Below are positions 16,460 to 25,540 of a DNA stretch of 50,962 nt, one piece after another. Where the stretch lies: positions 39,064 to 90,025 of the forward strand of contig MGMS01000029.1 in assembly GCA_001796515.1 (NCBI GenBank), read 5' to 3'. Both the position numbers and the translations under genes were made by a program. This DNA is from Chloroflexi bacterium RBG_13_51_36. Its GTDB lineage: Bacteria > Chloroflexota > Dehalococcoidia > GIF9 > AB-539-J10. Under the pieces are notes generated by a model that saw only the letters and a program-made list of their open reading frames with translations, was not told the origin of the DNA and did no database searches. The stretch's first letter is position 1; every line of letters starts with the position of its first letter.

Positions 16460-16805
16460 GCAGAGATTAGCAGGAATTCTCTATTCGGACAAGGGGAAAA
16501 TGTCGCTTTTAGGGACCAGGGACTGGGGGGTAGGGGGTGGAGATTGGAGGTACAGTAGAGATAAATTGGAGATACGTTAGAGAGATCGGAGGCTGCTAGC
16601 TGTCTGGAATACGACGAAGGAGAATATTCCTCAGCCGGAAGACCAGATTGGGCAAATTGTGGAAAGCAAGACACAAGGTGCTTCAGGCGGTTGCGGTGCC
16701 CGGTATTCGCCAGGGACCCGGCGACTCGACGGTACGCAGGTTGACAAATACACGTCGGTTGGCTAGGATGTTCGGCATTCAACACAGCGAGGAAGGAGGA
16801 GCAGA
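16460..16805. other. Intergenic region before the membrane-enzyme operon
   Basis: I see no convincing gene. It contains a G-rich stretch at 16510-16540 that reads as imperfect heptamers (AGGGACC, AGGGACT, then GGGGGG, TAGGGGG), similar to the array left of the first four-helix-bundle gene. GAAGGAGGAGCAG just before 16806 is a strong ribosome-binding site for the next gene. Confidence 0.5.
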
Positions 16806-17081
16806 ATGAATCGGGCAAAGTATCCGGGAATTGTACTGGCCATGGTTTTCTCGCTTTTCTTGGTCTTCTCGCAAACCGTTTATGCTTCTATCGATGTCGG
16901 CGCATCGGAGCAGGCAGCTTGTGCCTATTATATCGACGCCGGCACAGGCAGCATTATCATACAGGTGCTCATCGGGGCCTTCGTGGGGGGAGCGGCGTTA
17001 ATTGGCGTATACAGGACGAGGGTGAAGAATTTCCTGCGCAATTTGTTCAAGAAACGAAAGAGTGGCGAGGAGAGTGAGTAG
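16806..17081 (+). CDS. Small membrane protein of the 'YIDAGTGS' type
   Basis: The 91-residue protein has an N-terminal signal or anchor segment (residues 8-27), a short outside stretch with AYYIDAGTGS, one TM (IIIQVLIGAFVGGAALIGV) and a basic tail. Small proteins with Y-I-D-x-G-T-G-S are often found beside membrane phosphatase/sulfatase-like enzymes and methyltransferases of surface polysaccharide loci, as here; their role is not known. A strong AGGAGGAGC precedes the ATG. Its end overlaps the methyltransferase start. Confidence 0.75.
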   Translation: MNRAKYPGIVLAMVFSLFLVFSQTVYASIDVGASEQAACAYYIDAGTGSIIIQVLIGAFVGGAALIGVYRTRVKNFLRNLFKKRKSGEESE

Positions 17082-18453
17082 TGCACAGCTCCCGGCGTCC
17101 TTCCGCGACCCCAGCGGCTTCCTTTTCCGGCGGGACGGCGTCATCTATCGTCAGGTAAACCTGGTCTATAAGGACGACTACGACCACCTGATGAGCTCAG
17201 GTCTCTACCAGACGCTCGTTGGCGACAACCTTCTGATTCCGCACGAGGAAGTCAACGTCGCGTCGCCAATACCGGAGCTTGCCTACAAGATAATCAAGCC
17301 GGAACAGATACCGTTCATCTCATATCCCTACGAATGGTGCTTCAGCCAGCTAAAAGACGCCGCCCTGACCACACTGAAAATACAGAAAAAAGCCCTCGAC
17401 TTCGGCATGTCGTTGAGGGACAGCAGCGCCTACAACATACAGTTCAGAAACGGCAGGCCGGTATTCATCGATACACTTTCATTCGGGAAATACCATGAAG
17501 GACAGCCCTGGGTCGCTTACCGCCAGTTCTGCCAGCATTTCCTGGCGCCACTGGCCTTGATGAGCTATAAGGACATACGGCTGAGCCAGTTGTTGAGCAT
17601 CCATATAGACGGGCTGCCTCTTGATTTAACGAGCGGCCTGCTGCCATGGCGGACTCACCTCAGATTCTCTCTGCTTTCCCATATTCACCTTCATGCCCGA
17701 AGCCAGAAACATTTTGCCGATAGACCGATAGACGTCAGAGAGCGCCGGATGGGTCGCTATGCCTTCCTGGGCATCATTAACAGCCTGGAATCCGCCGTCA
17801 GGAAGCTAAGATGGCAGCCGAGGGGCACGGAATGGGCTGATTACTACCGGGACACTAATTACTCGCCGCAGGCCTTCGAACACAAGAAGACAATTGTGGC
17901 CGGCTTCCTGGACAGGGTGAGACCGGCGACCGTCTGGGACCTGGGCGGAAATGTAGGCATATTCAGCCGCCTCGCCGGCGACCGCGGAATTCCCACCATA
18001 TCCTTTGACGTTGATCCCGCCGCCGTGGAAAGGAACTATCTTGACTGCATTGCCGGCGGTGATACCAATATTCTGCCGCTGGTGATCGACCTGACCAACC
18101 CCAGCGCCGGCATCGGCTGGGAGAACAAAGAGCGGATGTCTCTCAAAGAACGCGGTCCTGCCGATGCCGTGCTTGCCCTGGCGCTGGTCCATCACCTGGC
18201 CATCTCCAACAATGTCCCTTTGTCCAGGATTGCCGGGTTTCTCAGCGACATCTGCCGCTGGCTCATCATTGAGTTTGTCCCCAAGACTGACTCGCAGGTC
18301 CGGAGGCTTCTGGCTACCAGGGAAGACATTTTTCCCGATTACACCCGCCCGGCGTTCGAGCAAGAGTTCGGCCGCTATTTCACTATAGAAGATTCCGCCG
18401 ATATCCGGGAATCACAACGGACGTTATACCTCATGTGTAGACATGGAAGGTAG
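17062..18453 (+). CDS. SAM-dependent methyltransferase, two-part, glycan-locus type
   Basis: The 463-residue protein has an N-terminal half starting LPASFRDPSGFLFRRDGVIY and a C-terminal Rossmann methyltransferase with motif I VWDLGGNVGIFSRLAG and ISFDVDP. The first half resembles the conserved region of large nodulation- or polysaccharide-associated methyltransferases. Two starts are possible: GTG 17062, overlapping the preceding gene by 20 nt, or GTG 17074 close behind AGGAG. The last 45 codons are repeated as a relic at 20934-21074. The product may methylate a glycan or another surface group; the substrate is not visible. Confidence 0.8.
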   Translation: MARRVSSAQLPASFRDPSGFLFRRDGVIYRQVNLVYKDDYDHLMSSGLYQTLVGDNLLIPHEEVNVASPIPELAYKIIKPEQIPFISYPYEWCFSQLKDAALTTLKIQKKALDFGMSLRDSSAYNIQFRNGRPVFIDTLSFGKYHEGQPWVAYRQFCQHFLAPLALMSYKDIRLSQLLSIHIDGLPLDLTSGLLPWRTHLRFSLLSHIHLHARSQKHFADRPIDVRERRMGRYAFLGIINSLESAVRKLRWQPRGTEWADYYRDTNYSPQAFEHKKTIVAGFLDRVRPATVWDLGGNVGIFSRLAGDRGIPTISFDVDPAAVERNYLDCIAGGDTNILPLVIDLTNPSAGIGWENKERMSLKERGPADAVLALALVHHLAISNNVPLSRIAGFLSDICRWLIIEFVPKTDSQVRRLLATREDIFPDYTRPAFEQEFGRYFTIEDSADIRESQRTLYLMCRHGR

Positions 18454-18456
18454 CAG

Positions 18457-20934
18457 ATGAAAGACCGACTAATTAGCCGCAGGGACAAGATGATTTCATC
18501 TGTTGCTGTCGCTGCGTTCTTCGTACTGACAATTCTGGTTTTTGCGCCCGGGCACCTGTTTTTGACCAACCTCATGGAGTTCAATGCGGATTATTTGAAA
18601 CTGCTGGGCTACCTGCTGCTAATTGCGTTGCCTGTCTTCGTCTTAATATCAGCGGTGCTTGTATTCTTGCCGGCTAAATACAATATTCATCAGAAGGTGG
18701 TGGTGCTGCTATTTACACTTGCCTTCCTGCTCTGGCTGCAGGGCAATTACATAGTGTGGAGGTACGGTGTGCTGGCGGGGGGCAAGCTGGAGTTCAACGT
18801 CCCTTTTCTGGTCCTTGATGGTGCCATCTGGGTTGCAGCGGTTGTTATTGCCTGGATAAAATCAAGCTTCGTTTTCAGGTGGGTTAGATTCTTCAGTATT
18901 GGCCTGATAGTAGCCCAGGTAATTTCAACCTCCATAATGGCATCCAACATGCCGGACATATCCGACTTGAAGCGCTACGAGGTCGATGCAAGCAACAAGT
19001 TTGTTTTTTCTGAGGAGAACAATGTAATCATACTGCTGCTGGACACTTTCCAGTCCGATGTGTTCCAGGAGATAATTGATGAAGACGAATCATATAAAGA
19101 CATATTTGATGGCTTTGTTTACTACAGGGATACAGCGTGCGGCTTCCCAACAACCATCGCTTCCACACCCAATTTCTTAACCGGTCAGTACTTTGATAAC
19201 TCGGTTTCATATTCTGAATTTTTGAAAAATGCTTATTTATCCTCAAATTCGCTCCCGGCGGTGTTATTGACTGATGGATTTGAAGTCGATTGTTTTGAGA
19301 GTACTCCTGGGGGACGTGCCATATATAAGGATGAAAAGGTCATGTCTAATTTGATAGAGGGAGAGCGAGTTGAAGTAAACACCCTTCTGAGTCTCTATGA
19401 TGCCGCATTTTTCAGGTATCTTCCGGATGTTCTCAAAAATTGTGTTTATCGTGACGGTAAATGGGCGTTGAGAAATCTGTCCTTTGATGAGCCAGAGAGT
19501 GTTATTAGAGAACCGGAAATAGAATTTGACGAGCGGGCTTTGGGGCTGAACGACATCGCCTTTATCGAGGATATGCTGTCAAGAGCGGATACTATTGAAG
19601 ATAAACCTGTTTTCAAGTATTACTGGCTAATGGGAGCCCATCAACCATATTTACTCAACGAGGCAATGGAATATGAGGGAATGGACAACAGCGCGGAGGG
19701 CTACAAGAGACAGGCAATGGGAAGCCTGCAAGTAGTCAAACTGTTTCTGGACGAGTTGAAGGATCTGGGCGTGTATGATAAGTCAATGATTTTCATTATG
19801 GGGGACCACGGCATCTTCCATGAGACTCTCGATATTCGAGGAGCATCGCCCTTATTACTGGTGAAGAAATATAACGGCCGCGGTGATATGGAAGTTTCCA
19901 ATGTTCCCGTTTCCCTATCGGATATACCGGCTACCGTGTTCAGCGAACTTGGTCTTGATGGAGAATTCAGCGGAGAAGACATGTTTGACCTAGATGTATC
20001 TACCAACCGCACACGCGAATACTACTTCTATAACTGGTTCAGCCCCGGCTTTGCGGATTGGTCCAAGGATTATATGCCGCCAATGAAAAAATACCTGATC
20101 TCGGGGCCCGTATACTTGGAAGATAGCTGGCACATGACAGACGACGTTTACATTTATGAACCCGAGGATGACCTTAGAATAGAGTGGCAGGCCGGTTTTT
20201 CAGTGCCGATGGTAGGGGCAGAAGGTCCCTGGGTATGGGGCTCTTCAAACGCAACAATGGTACTTGTCAATAATACAACTGAGGAGCGCCGCTGTATATT
20301 TAGTGCCGCCTTCTCTACAGGGTATGACGAGCCGGCAAACCTGCTAATTAGAGGCGATTTGATTAGCGAAGACATGGTGATAGACTGGTACGGGTATGAC
20401 TTGAGAAAGGAAATACTGGTCACACCGGGGCGCCACTACATCGATTTTTCTTGTGATGCCCGCCAGCTTGACCTACCTGATAGTCCTTCCTCCTTCGTAT
20501 TCAAAGTTGAGTATTTCAGGATTTCTGAGTATAGGTCAGATGCCCCTCCTCCAGTAAATAATCTGTTGGTACGTTGGACTGATGGTTTCTCCTTTCTAGA
20601 GGCGAACACAGGTGGTAACTGGCGCTGGTGTTCGTCGCAGGGGACGCTGGTTTTGACCAACACCTCAAATCAGGACGTAAAATATAGAATGAGCGCTACG
20701 TTCTGGACAGGTTATCCTGACCCCGCCAACCTGGTAATCGAAAGTAGTCTGTTTGCGGACAATTTGACAGTTAGTAGTGTGGAACATCAGTATGAGTATG
20801 CAAAGGAACTCATATTACCGCCGGGCAGGCACGTTATTCACTTCACCTGTGATGCAGAAGAAGTTGATGCACCTGGTGACTGGAGGACTATGGTATTTTG
20901 CGTGGGCGGTTTTCGAATTATTGAAGTTGAGTAG
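18457..20934 (+). CDS. Sulfatase/LtaS-like membrane enzyme with two C-terminal beta domains
   Basis: Five TM segments fill residues 13-155. The outside domain has VIILLLDTFQSD with a metal-binding Asp near 197, FPTTIASTPNFLTG with the likely Thr nucleophile near 233, and MGDHGIFHE as the second metal site, so it belongs to the alkaline phosphatase/sulfatase superfamily with lipoteichoic-acid-synthase-like topology. After about residue 560 there are two related domains, each opening with a W-x-x-GFS motif and WxWxSSxxT and ending PGRHxIxFxCDA. They look like a tandem duplication of a carbohydrate-facing beta domain. Such enzymes transfer phospho-alcohol groups or hydrolyse esters on surface glycans. 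Substrate unknown. The start ATG is 3 nt after the methyltransferase stop. Confidence 0.82.
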   Translation: MKDRLISRRDKMISSVAVAAFFVLTILVFAPGHLFLTNLMEFNADYLKLLGYLLLIALPVFVLISAVLVFLPAKYNIHQKVVVLLFTLAFLLWLQGNYIVWRYGVLAGGKLEFNVPFLVLDGAIWVAAVVIAWIKSSFVFRWVRFFSIGLIVAQVISTSIMASNMPDISDLKRYEVDASNKFVFSEENNVIILLLDTFQSDVFQEIIDEDESYKDIFDGFVYYRDTACGFPTTIASTPNFLTGQYFDNSVSYSEFLKNAYLSSNSLPAVLLTDGFEVDCFESTPGGRAIYKDEKVMSNLIEGERVEVNTLLSLYDAAFFRYLPDVLKNCVYRDGKWALRNLSFDEPESVIREPEIEFDERALGLNDIAFIEDMLSRADTIEDKPVFKYYWLMGAHQPYLLNEAMEYEGMDNSAEGYKRQAMGSLQVVKLFLDELKDLGVYDKSMIFIMGDHGIFHETLDIRGASPLLLVKKYNGRGDMEVSNVPVSLSDIPATVFSELGLDGEFSGEDMFDLDVSTNRTREYYFYNWFSPGFADWSKDYMPPMKKYLISGPVYLEDSWHMTDDVYIYEPEDDLRIEWQAGFSVPMVGAEGPWVWGSSNATMVLVNNTTEERRCIFSAAFSTGYDEPANLLIRGDLISEDMVIDWYGYDLRKEILVTPGRHYIDFSCDARQLDLPDSPSSFVFKVEYFRISEYRSDAPPPVNNLLVRWTDGFSFLEANTGGNWRWCSSQGTLVLTNTSNQDVKYRMSATFWTGYPDPANLVIESSLFADNLTVSSVEHQYEYAKELILPPGRHVIHFTCDAEEVDAPGDWRTMVFCVGGFRIIEVE

Positions 20935-21074
20935 ATTTTCCTGTGCAGCTTCAACCCGATTATGACCGTCAGGCGTTTGAGCAGGAGTTTAGCCGCTATT
21001 TCACGATAGAAGGTTCCACCGATATCCGGGAATCGCAGCGAACGCTGTATCTGATGCGTAGGGCACAGACATGA
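20934..21074 (+). pseudogene. 3'-end relic of a second methyltransferase gene
   Basis: This stretch translates to about 46 residues including RQAFEQEFSRYFTIEG and DIRESQRTLYL, then a TGA. It matches the last 45 residues of the methyltransferase at 17062-18453 (PAFEQEFGRYFTIED, DIRESQRTLYL) at protein level with many silent changes. No start codon or catalytic region remains. The stop overlaps the ATG of the next gene (ATGA), as would be expected for an intact methyltransferase-sulfatase pair. It is the remains of a duplicated module. Confidence 0.88.
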
Positions 21075-22498
21075 AACAAAGATTAAGAGCTATCTTCAAA
21101 GGACCGGTGGTTTTCTACCCGTTGCTGCTTGCTGCTTTTCCCATCCTGTTTCTCTATGCGTACAATATAAGAGAAACATCGATGGGCGAGGTCTGGCTGC
21201 CGCTGTGGGTTTCAGTGGCTGGCGCTCTGGTGTTGTGGATGGTTCTGACCCTTATACTCCGCAGCCTGGCTAAGGGGGGACTTGCCACAGCTATATTCCT
21301 GTTATTCTTTTTCTCCTACGGGCGCCTCTACGGAGTACTGGAGAACTCGGGCATATTTACGCCCGAACATGCCTACGTACTGCCCAGTATGCTGTTCATC
21401 TGGGGCTACTGTGTCTATTTCATCAGCCGGGCAGAAAGGAACTTCGCCACTGCTACTAAAGTGCTCAATATAATAGCGGTGGCGCTCATTGCCATAAACC
21501 TGTTCAACATCGGCAGCTACAAGGTTAGACTGGCCGCGGTGAGTGCCGACACATCGGTGGAGACATCGGTGCAGGCCAGCAACAGCTCAGCGGAATCCAC
21601 CACCCTGCCCGACATCTATTTCATAATCATGGATGAGTATGCCAGCCTGAGTACGATCAAGGAATATTATGGATATGATAACAGCGGGTTCGCTAACGGA
21701 CTGGCAGACAGTGGTTTTTATATCGCTCATGAAAGCAGAACACACAAAGCCGCCACGGAGTATTCGATTGCTTCGACCTTAAACATGGAATGGATTGGCG
21801 AGGAGGTTCCTTTTGATGTTGTGCTTCAGAGAATTGCTCACAATGACGTCGCGGAATTTCTGAGGTCGAAAGGCTACAGCTTTGTTCACATTGGTATCTT
21901 GGACATCGACGCTGACCTAAACTACAATTTCTATGCATCTAATGAGGCCAGCGCCGCAGTGGATGAGTTCCTGCGCATTGCCTGGAATACAACCATGCTA
22001 AGTCCTTTCTATACATACATCTTTGGAACTCAATTCGAAGACTTTCATAGAGCGGCAGTGATGGACAGTCTGGAGCTGTTGAAGAAGATGCCGGAAGTAC
22101 AGGGACCGAAATTTGTCTACGCTCATATCCTGTGTCCGCATGCTCCTTTCGTCTTTGGTCCCAGTGGTGGGCGTATTGGTACTGAAAACATCTATGACCG
22201 CGTAGATAAACAGGTGTACTTAGGTCAATATATTTTCATCACCGGCGAAATGGAGCGGATTATTGATGAATTGCTCGAAAAGTCAGAGTCTCATTCAATC
22301 ATAATTTTAGAATCTGACCACGGACCACGAACCTTGGGCAAGGACGCCGGCACGAGAATATTCAACGCAGTTTATTTGGCCGATAACTGCAGCAGGTATC
22401 TGTACGACTCGATCTCTTCGGTGAATGTATTCCGGTTGATATTTAACTGCTACTTTGGTGGTAATTATACGCTGCCAAGCGACGACTGGGAGCCGTAA
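21071..22498 (+). CDS. Membrane-anchored sulfatase/phosphatase superfamily protein
   Basis: The 475-residue protein has four TM segments in the first 150 residues (the first near FYPLLLAAFPILFLYAY) and a periplasmic-side domain that begins DIYFIIMDEYAS. Later it has YAHILCPHAPFVF and the metal site LESDHGPRT. This is a short member of the alkaline phosphatase superfamily with the same general build as the 825-residue neighbour, but without its C-terminal beta domains. The nucleophile region (KAATEYSIASTLNM) has Thr/Ser candidates. The ATG overlaps the stop of the methyltransferase relic. Probably acts on surface glycan substituents; this is inferred from the locus. Confidence 0.8.
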   Translation: MKQRLRAIFKGPVVFYPLLLAAFPILFLYAYNIRETSMGEVWLPLWVSVAGALVLWMVLTLILRSLAKGGLATAIFLLFFFSYGRLYGVLENSGIFTPEHAYVLPSMLFIWGYCVYFISRAERNFATATKVLNIIAVALIAINLFNIGSYKVRLAAVSADTSVETSVQASNSSAESTTLPDIYFIIMDEYASLSTIKEYYGYDNSGFANGLADSGFYIAHESRTHKAATEYSIASTLNMEWIGEEVPFDVVLQRIAHNDVAEFLRSKGYSFVHIGILDIDADLNYNFYASNEASAAVDEFLRIAWNTTMLSPFYTYIFGTQFEDFHRAAVMDSLELLKKMPEVQGPKFVYAHILCPHAPFVFGPSGGRIGTENIYDRVDKQVYLGQYIFITGEMERIIDELLEKSESHSIIILESDHGPRTLGKDAGTRIFNAVYLADNCSRYLYDSISSVNVFRLIFNCYFGGNYTLPSDDWEP

Positions 22499-22504
22499 TC
22501 AGCT

Positions 22505-23059
22505 ATGGCGGCGAAAAGCTGGGTCAAGACTCACAGGAAACAGATAATTACCCACGCGCTGATTGTGGGCGGGTTTTTGTTTTTCCTCCTTTTCCTGTCA
22601 GGGCCTCTTTTTGCTAGATTTGAACCAAGGACTACATCAACCTTACAAAGAATTTCATTACCTGCTGAAACAGACAACATATTTTGCCATTTTGATCGGG
22701 TTGACAGTGACGAAGACTACGCGACCATCATAGGTATTGCATACATTGCCGGATTGAACACAGATAACATTCAGACTTTTGTGTGTCTGAATTCTTCTTC
22801 CGATAGCTATGCTTTTGACACGTTTACAATACCGAGGCCCGATGTTACTGAATATTTTGCTGATTCAGGTCTAAATCTGGACCTGTCCGGATTCAAAGCT
22901 GTGATACCTCTGGAAATCATAAAGGATGGAACTTATGGTGTCGGAATACTGATAAAGAAGGGCCTCATTAGGGCCATGGTGTATACTGATATGGTTGTAA
23001 TAAAGTCTGAGCATGGTGCAGAATTTCAGTCATACACGGCGAGCTTGGAGGGGACTTGA
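22505..23059 (+). CDS. Hypothetical single-pass membrane protein
   Basis: The 184-residue protein has a basic start, one TM (residues 18-38, ALIVGGFLFFLLFLSGPLF), and an outside domain of about 145 residues rich in beta strands and aspartate (ETDNIFCHFDRVDSDEDYAT). I do not recognise the fold. It begins 6 nt after the preceding enzyme gene and ends the rightward operon, so it may assist that enzyme. The DxDxDED-like acidic stretch could bind calcium but no repeat pattern confirms this. Confidence 0.65.
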   Translation: MAAKSWVKTHRKQIITHALIVGGFLFFLLFLSGPLFARFEPRTTSTLQRISLPAETDNIFCHFDRVDSDEDYATIIGIAYIAGLNTDNIQTFVCLNSSSDSYAFDTFTIPRPDVTEYFADSGLNLDLSGFKAVIPLEIIKDGTYGVGILIKKGLIRAMVYTDMVVIKSEHGAEFQSYTASLEGT

Positions 23060-23084
23060 TTGCAGGCGAAGTCGCAGCCGACTT

Positions 23085-23900
23085 TCAGACCTTTATCGCT
23101 TCAAAGACTATTGCGTTTGACCCCAGAATCCCGTACCACGGTTTATACAGATGGTACATGTTTGTGCGAAACCCTATTTTACTCATCTCGACAAGCATTT
23201 GAAGGGAGAATATCGTGTATACCAGAGCGCCTTCCGGTCTCAAAGGGTCACCATGATACTTGGGCTCCTTCATAAGGCGCAGCTCGCCATTTTCATCGTG
23301 CACCGCTCTCGTCTCGTCAAGAAATTCGGTTAGGTGGAAAGGAACGGTGAAAATATGCCTGCCGCCGGGCTTCAAGACTCTCCAGATTTGCCGGTGGGCA
23401 TCGTAAGGCCGGGGCACGTGCTCCAGAACATCTGATGAAAGCACGATATCAATTGACGCATCGTCGAACGATAGGTTCATCAAGTCTTCATGGAGCACTC
23501 CGTTCACGGTTTCCCCACTTCTGTATTGAGGGCCATGATACTCGCTACAGACATAATTGTTCATCCTCGATAAACTGTTATGTATCGCGCGTATGCATTC
23601 TGTATTATAAATAACTAGGTCTGGATGATTAGCAAGGTCACTGAGGCAGCGTACCTTCTTTTTACGAATGCTCGAAAGCGACTCACACAACACATAACAG
23701 AGTTGTCTTTGTCTATTTGTGGACTTACATCTTATGCACAGGCACGATTCACGCAGGTTCTCGCCTATCCTGGCTGCGGGGGCCATGTTTCCACATACGG
23801 GACAGAAGATGACGGGCAGCGCGCCTATCTTCAGCGCTATCCTGTCAAATAATCTCGTGCGGGGGTATATCGGATAATTTATGTGTTTGACAGACCGCAT
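23085..23900 (-). CDS. Zinc-ribbon methyltransferase-fold protein
   Basis: An N-terminal zinc ribbon (FCPVCGN, later CLCIRC) is followed by a Rossmann methyltransferase core: DIVLSSDVLEHVPRPYDAHR and WRVLKPGGRHIFTVPFH are clear. The expected glycine-rich motif I is not: the corresponding region reads LVIYNTECIRAIHNSL. The same arrangement is present in the first half of the 631-residue protein at 33525-35420. It may be an active enzyme with a divergent SAM site or a regulatory relative. It is the last gene of the leftward glycan operon and converges with the rightward operon 25 nt away. The start has only weak ribosome-binding support. Confidence 0.7.
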   Translation of the reverse strand: MRSVKHINYPIYPRTRLFDRIALKIGALPVIFCPVCGNMAPAARIGENLRESCLCIRCKSTNRQRQLCYVLCESLSSIRKKKVRCLSDLANHPDLVIYNTECIRAIHNSLSRMNNYVCSEYHGPQYRSGETVNGVLHEDLMNLSFDDASIDIVLSSDVLEHVPRPYDAHRQIWRVLKPGGRHIFTVPFHLTEFLDETRAVHDENGELRLMKEPKYHGDPLRPEGALVYTIFSLQMLVEMSKIGFRTNMYHLYKPWYGILGSNAIVFEAIKV

Positions 23901-23926
23901 TGGTATTTGCCGGAGCCTCAGGCATC

Positions 23927-24517
23927 CTATTTGTCGGGTTTGTTATTTCCGAAAAGGGCTTTCTCTACCAGATAACAGACGATGTGATAGATAGCGTTGT
24001 GGGCTTCTTGAACGCGCGGTGTGTCCTTGGAAGGAACAGCTATGAGGTAATCGACTATCCCCGCCGTTTTGCCTCCGCCGCTTCCGGTGAACCCAACTGT
24101 TACCAGTCCTTGCTTCTTGGCTTCCTCTAACGCCAGCACCATATTTGGAGAATTGCCGCCGACACCGATACCTATCGCCACGTCACCTTTTCTGGCCATA
24201 GCCCTGAGCTGCCTTATGAAAACGTTCTCATAGCCGTAATCATTGGCAATTGCTGTCAATACCGAGGTATTGGTGGTCAATGCTATAGCGGGGAGCGGGT
24301 CGCGGTCCATATAGAACCGGCCTGCTAATTCGGCAGCAAAGTGTTGAGCATCGGCGGCGCTGCCCCCGTTCCCGAAGATATATACATAATTGCCCCTCTT
24401 GAAAGCTTTGACGATCTCATTGGCTACGGTAACCAGTTGCCCGGCGTTCTCCTGAAGATAGGTTTTGAGCCGGATACCATCTTCGAGCTGCCTCTTGACC
24501 TCATCTTCTTCCTGCAT
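23927..24517 (-). CDS. gmhA: Sedoheptulose-7-phosphate isomerase
   Basis: The SIS-domain protein (196 residues) has the phosphosugar-binding loop IFGNGGSAADAQHFAAELAGRF, then LTTNTSVLTAIANDYGYE and GIGVGGNSPNMVLALEEA, all typical of GmhA. It converts sedoheptulose-7-phosphate to D-glycero-D-manno-heptose 7-phosphate, the first step of activated heptose synthesis. hddA, gmhB and hddC follow upstream on the same strand and complete the pathway. AGGAGGTGATGAC before the ATG is an excellent ribosome-binding site. Confidence 0.92.
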   Translation of the reverse strand: MQEEDEVKRQLEDGIRLKTYLQENAGQLVTVANEIVKAFKRGNYVYIFGNGGSAADAQHFAAELAGRFYMDRDPLPAIALTTNTSVLTAIANDYGYENVFIRQLRAMARKGDVAIGIGVGGNSPNMVLALEEAKKQGLVTVGFTGSGGGKTAGIVDYLIAVPSKDTPRVQEAHNAIYHIVCYLVEKALFGNNKPDK

Positions 24518-24532
24518 GTCATCACCTCCTGT

Positions 24533-25540
24533 TCAGATATTGACTACACGCTTCTTCTCAGCGCTTTCGTAGACAGCATGGGCGATCTTTATCGCTTCCA
24601 GGCCGTCGACACCGGCTCCCATCGGGTCTCGTTTTTCGTTAATAGCTGCAATAAGCTCCTTCCATTCCTCGTGCCATGACCTATCTTCGCCGCGGAACTC
24701 AATGATTTTCTCAGTGAAGGGTTCCAAGGTCGTCCTCTTGCCCAGAATTGCGCGTTCGGTGCCATAACTTCCCCCGAGTCCTTCTACGATAACGTAACCC
24801 TCATGTCCGAACAGTTCGAATGAAAAAAGGTTCTTCCACTGGGTCCAGCTTGCATGCAGAGAGGCTATCTGCCCCTTCTCGGTACGGAGCAGGGCAAAGA
24901 CGTTGTCCTCCAGGGGTGCGATGTCCCAGCAACTTGTGGAAGTGAGGCTGGTCACTTCGGTGAATTCGCCCAAAAACCAGCGGAACAGGTCTATTACGTG
25001 GACTCCCTGGTCCATTAGTTCGCCTCCGCCGGAGATGCTGGCGTTTGCTCTCCAGTCTTTGTCGTAGTCCGGGCTGCCGCAGATGCCGTACCGGCACCGC
25101 ACGAAAACCGGTGTGCCGATTAGTCCTTCATCCAGCCATTTCTTGGCCTGCTTCATACCGGGGTGGAACCTCAGGTTGAAACCGCATTGAAGTCTAACCT
25201 TATGACGTTCGCCTGCCTGAACTATTCTGGCAGCCTCAACTGTGTTCGGGGCCAACGGCTTTTCGCACAGTACGTGTTTTCCGCTTTCCATGGCAGCGAT
25301 ACATATTGGCGCGTGCAGGTTTGGGGGCGTGCAAACCACGATGATGTCAATATCTGCCGCGGAGGCCAACTCCCTCCAGTCCTTGCCCACGCCGGCCCTG
25401 ATCTCTTTTGCCAGGCGAGCGGCGGCCTGCTGGTCGACATCCACCACAGTAATCTTATACTCGCCACAGTCGCGTATGGCTTTGCCCAGACGGCGTCCTT
25501 GTCTTCCCGCGCCTATTAACCCTACTCTGTTTATTTCCAT
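24533..25540 (-). CDS. Gfo/Idh/MocA family sugar oxidoreductase
   Basis: The 335-residue protein starts with the NAD(P) fold VGLIGAGRQGRRLGKAI, then CTPPNLHAPICIAAMESGKH and the conserved CEKPLAPN with the catalytic lysine. The C-terminal half has the family's beta-sheet domain (GGELMDQGVHVIDLFRWFLG with the His of the active site). It probably oxidises or reduces a hydroxyl or keto group of a nucleotide sugar. It overlaps the upstream SDR gene by 10 nt and lies next to gmhA, so a role in altering the heptose or a related sugar is likely but unproven. Confidence 0.87.
   Translation of the reverse strand: MEINRVGLIGAGRQGRRLGKAIRDCGEYKITVVDVDQQAAARLAKEIRAGVGKDWRELASAADIDIIVVCTPPNLHAPICIAAMESGKHVLCEKPLAPNTVEAARIVQAGERHKVRLQCGFNLRFHPGMKQAKKWLDEGLIGTPVFVRCRYGICGSPDYDKDWRANASISGGGELMDQGVHVIDLFRWFLGEFTEVTSLTSTSCWDIAPLEDNVFALLRTEKGQIASLHASWTQWKNLFSFELFGHEGYVIVEGLGGSYGTERAILGKRTTLEPFTEKIIEFRGEDRSWHEEWKELIAAINEKRDPMGAGVDGLEAIKIAHAVYESAEKKRVVNI

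Noticed and set aside
16399-16818. A 139-codon minus-strand open frame.
   Set aside because: It has no domain-like pattern, spans the heptamer G-tract and the next gene's ribosome-binding site, and overlaps the better supported gene at 16034.
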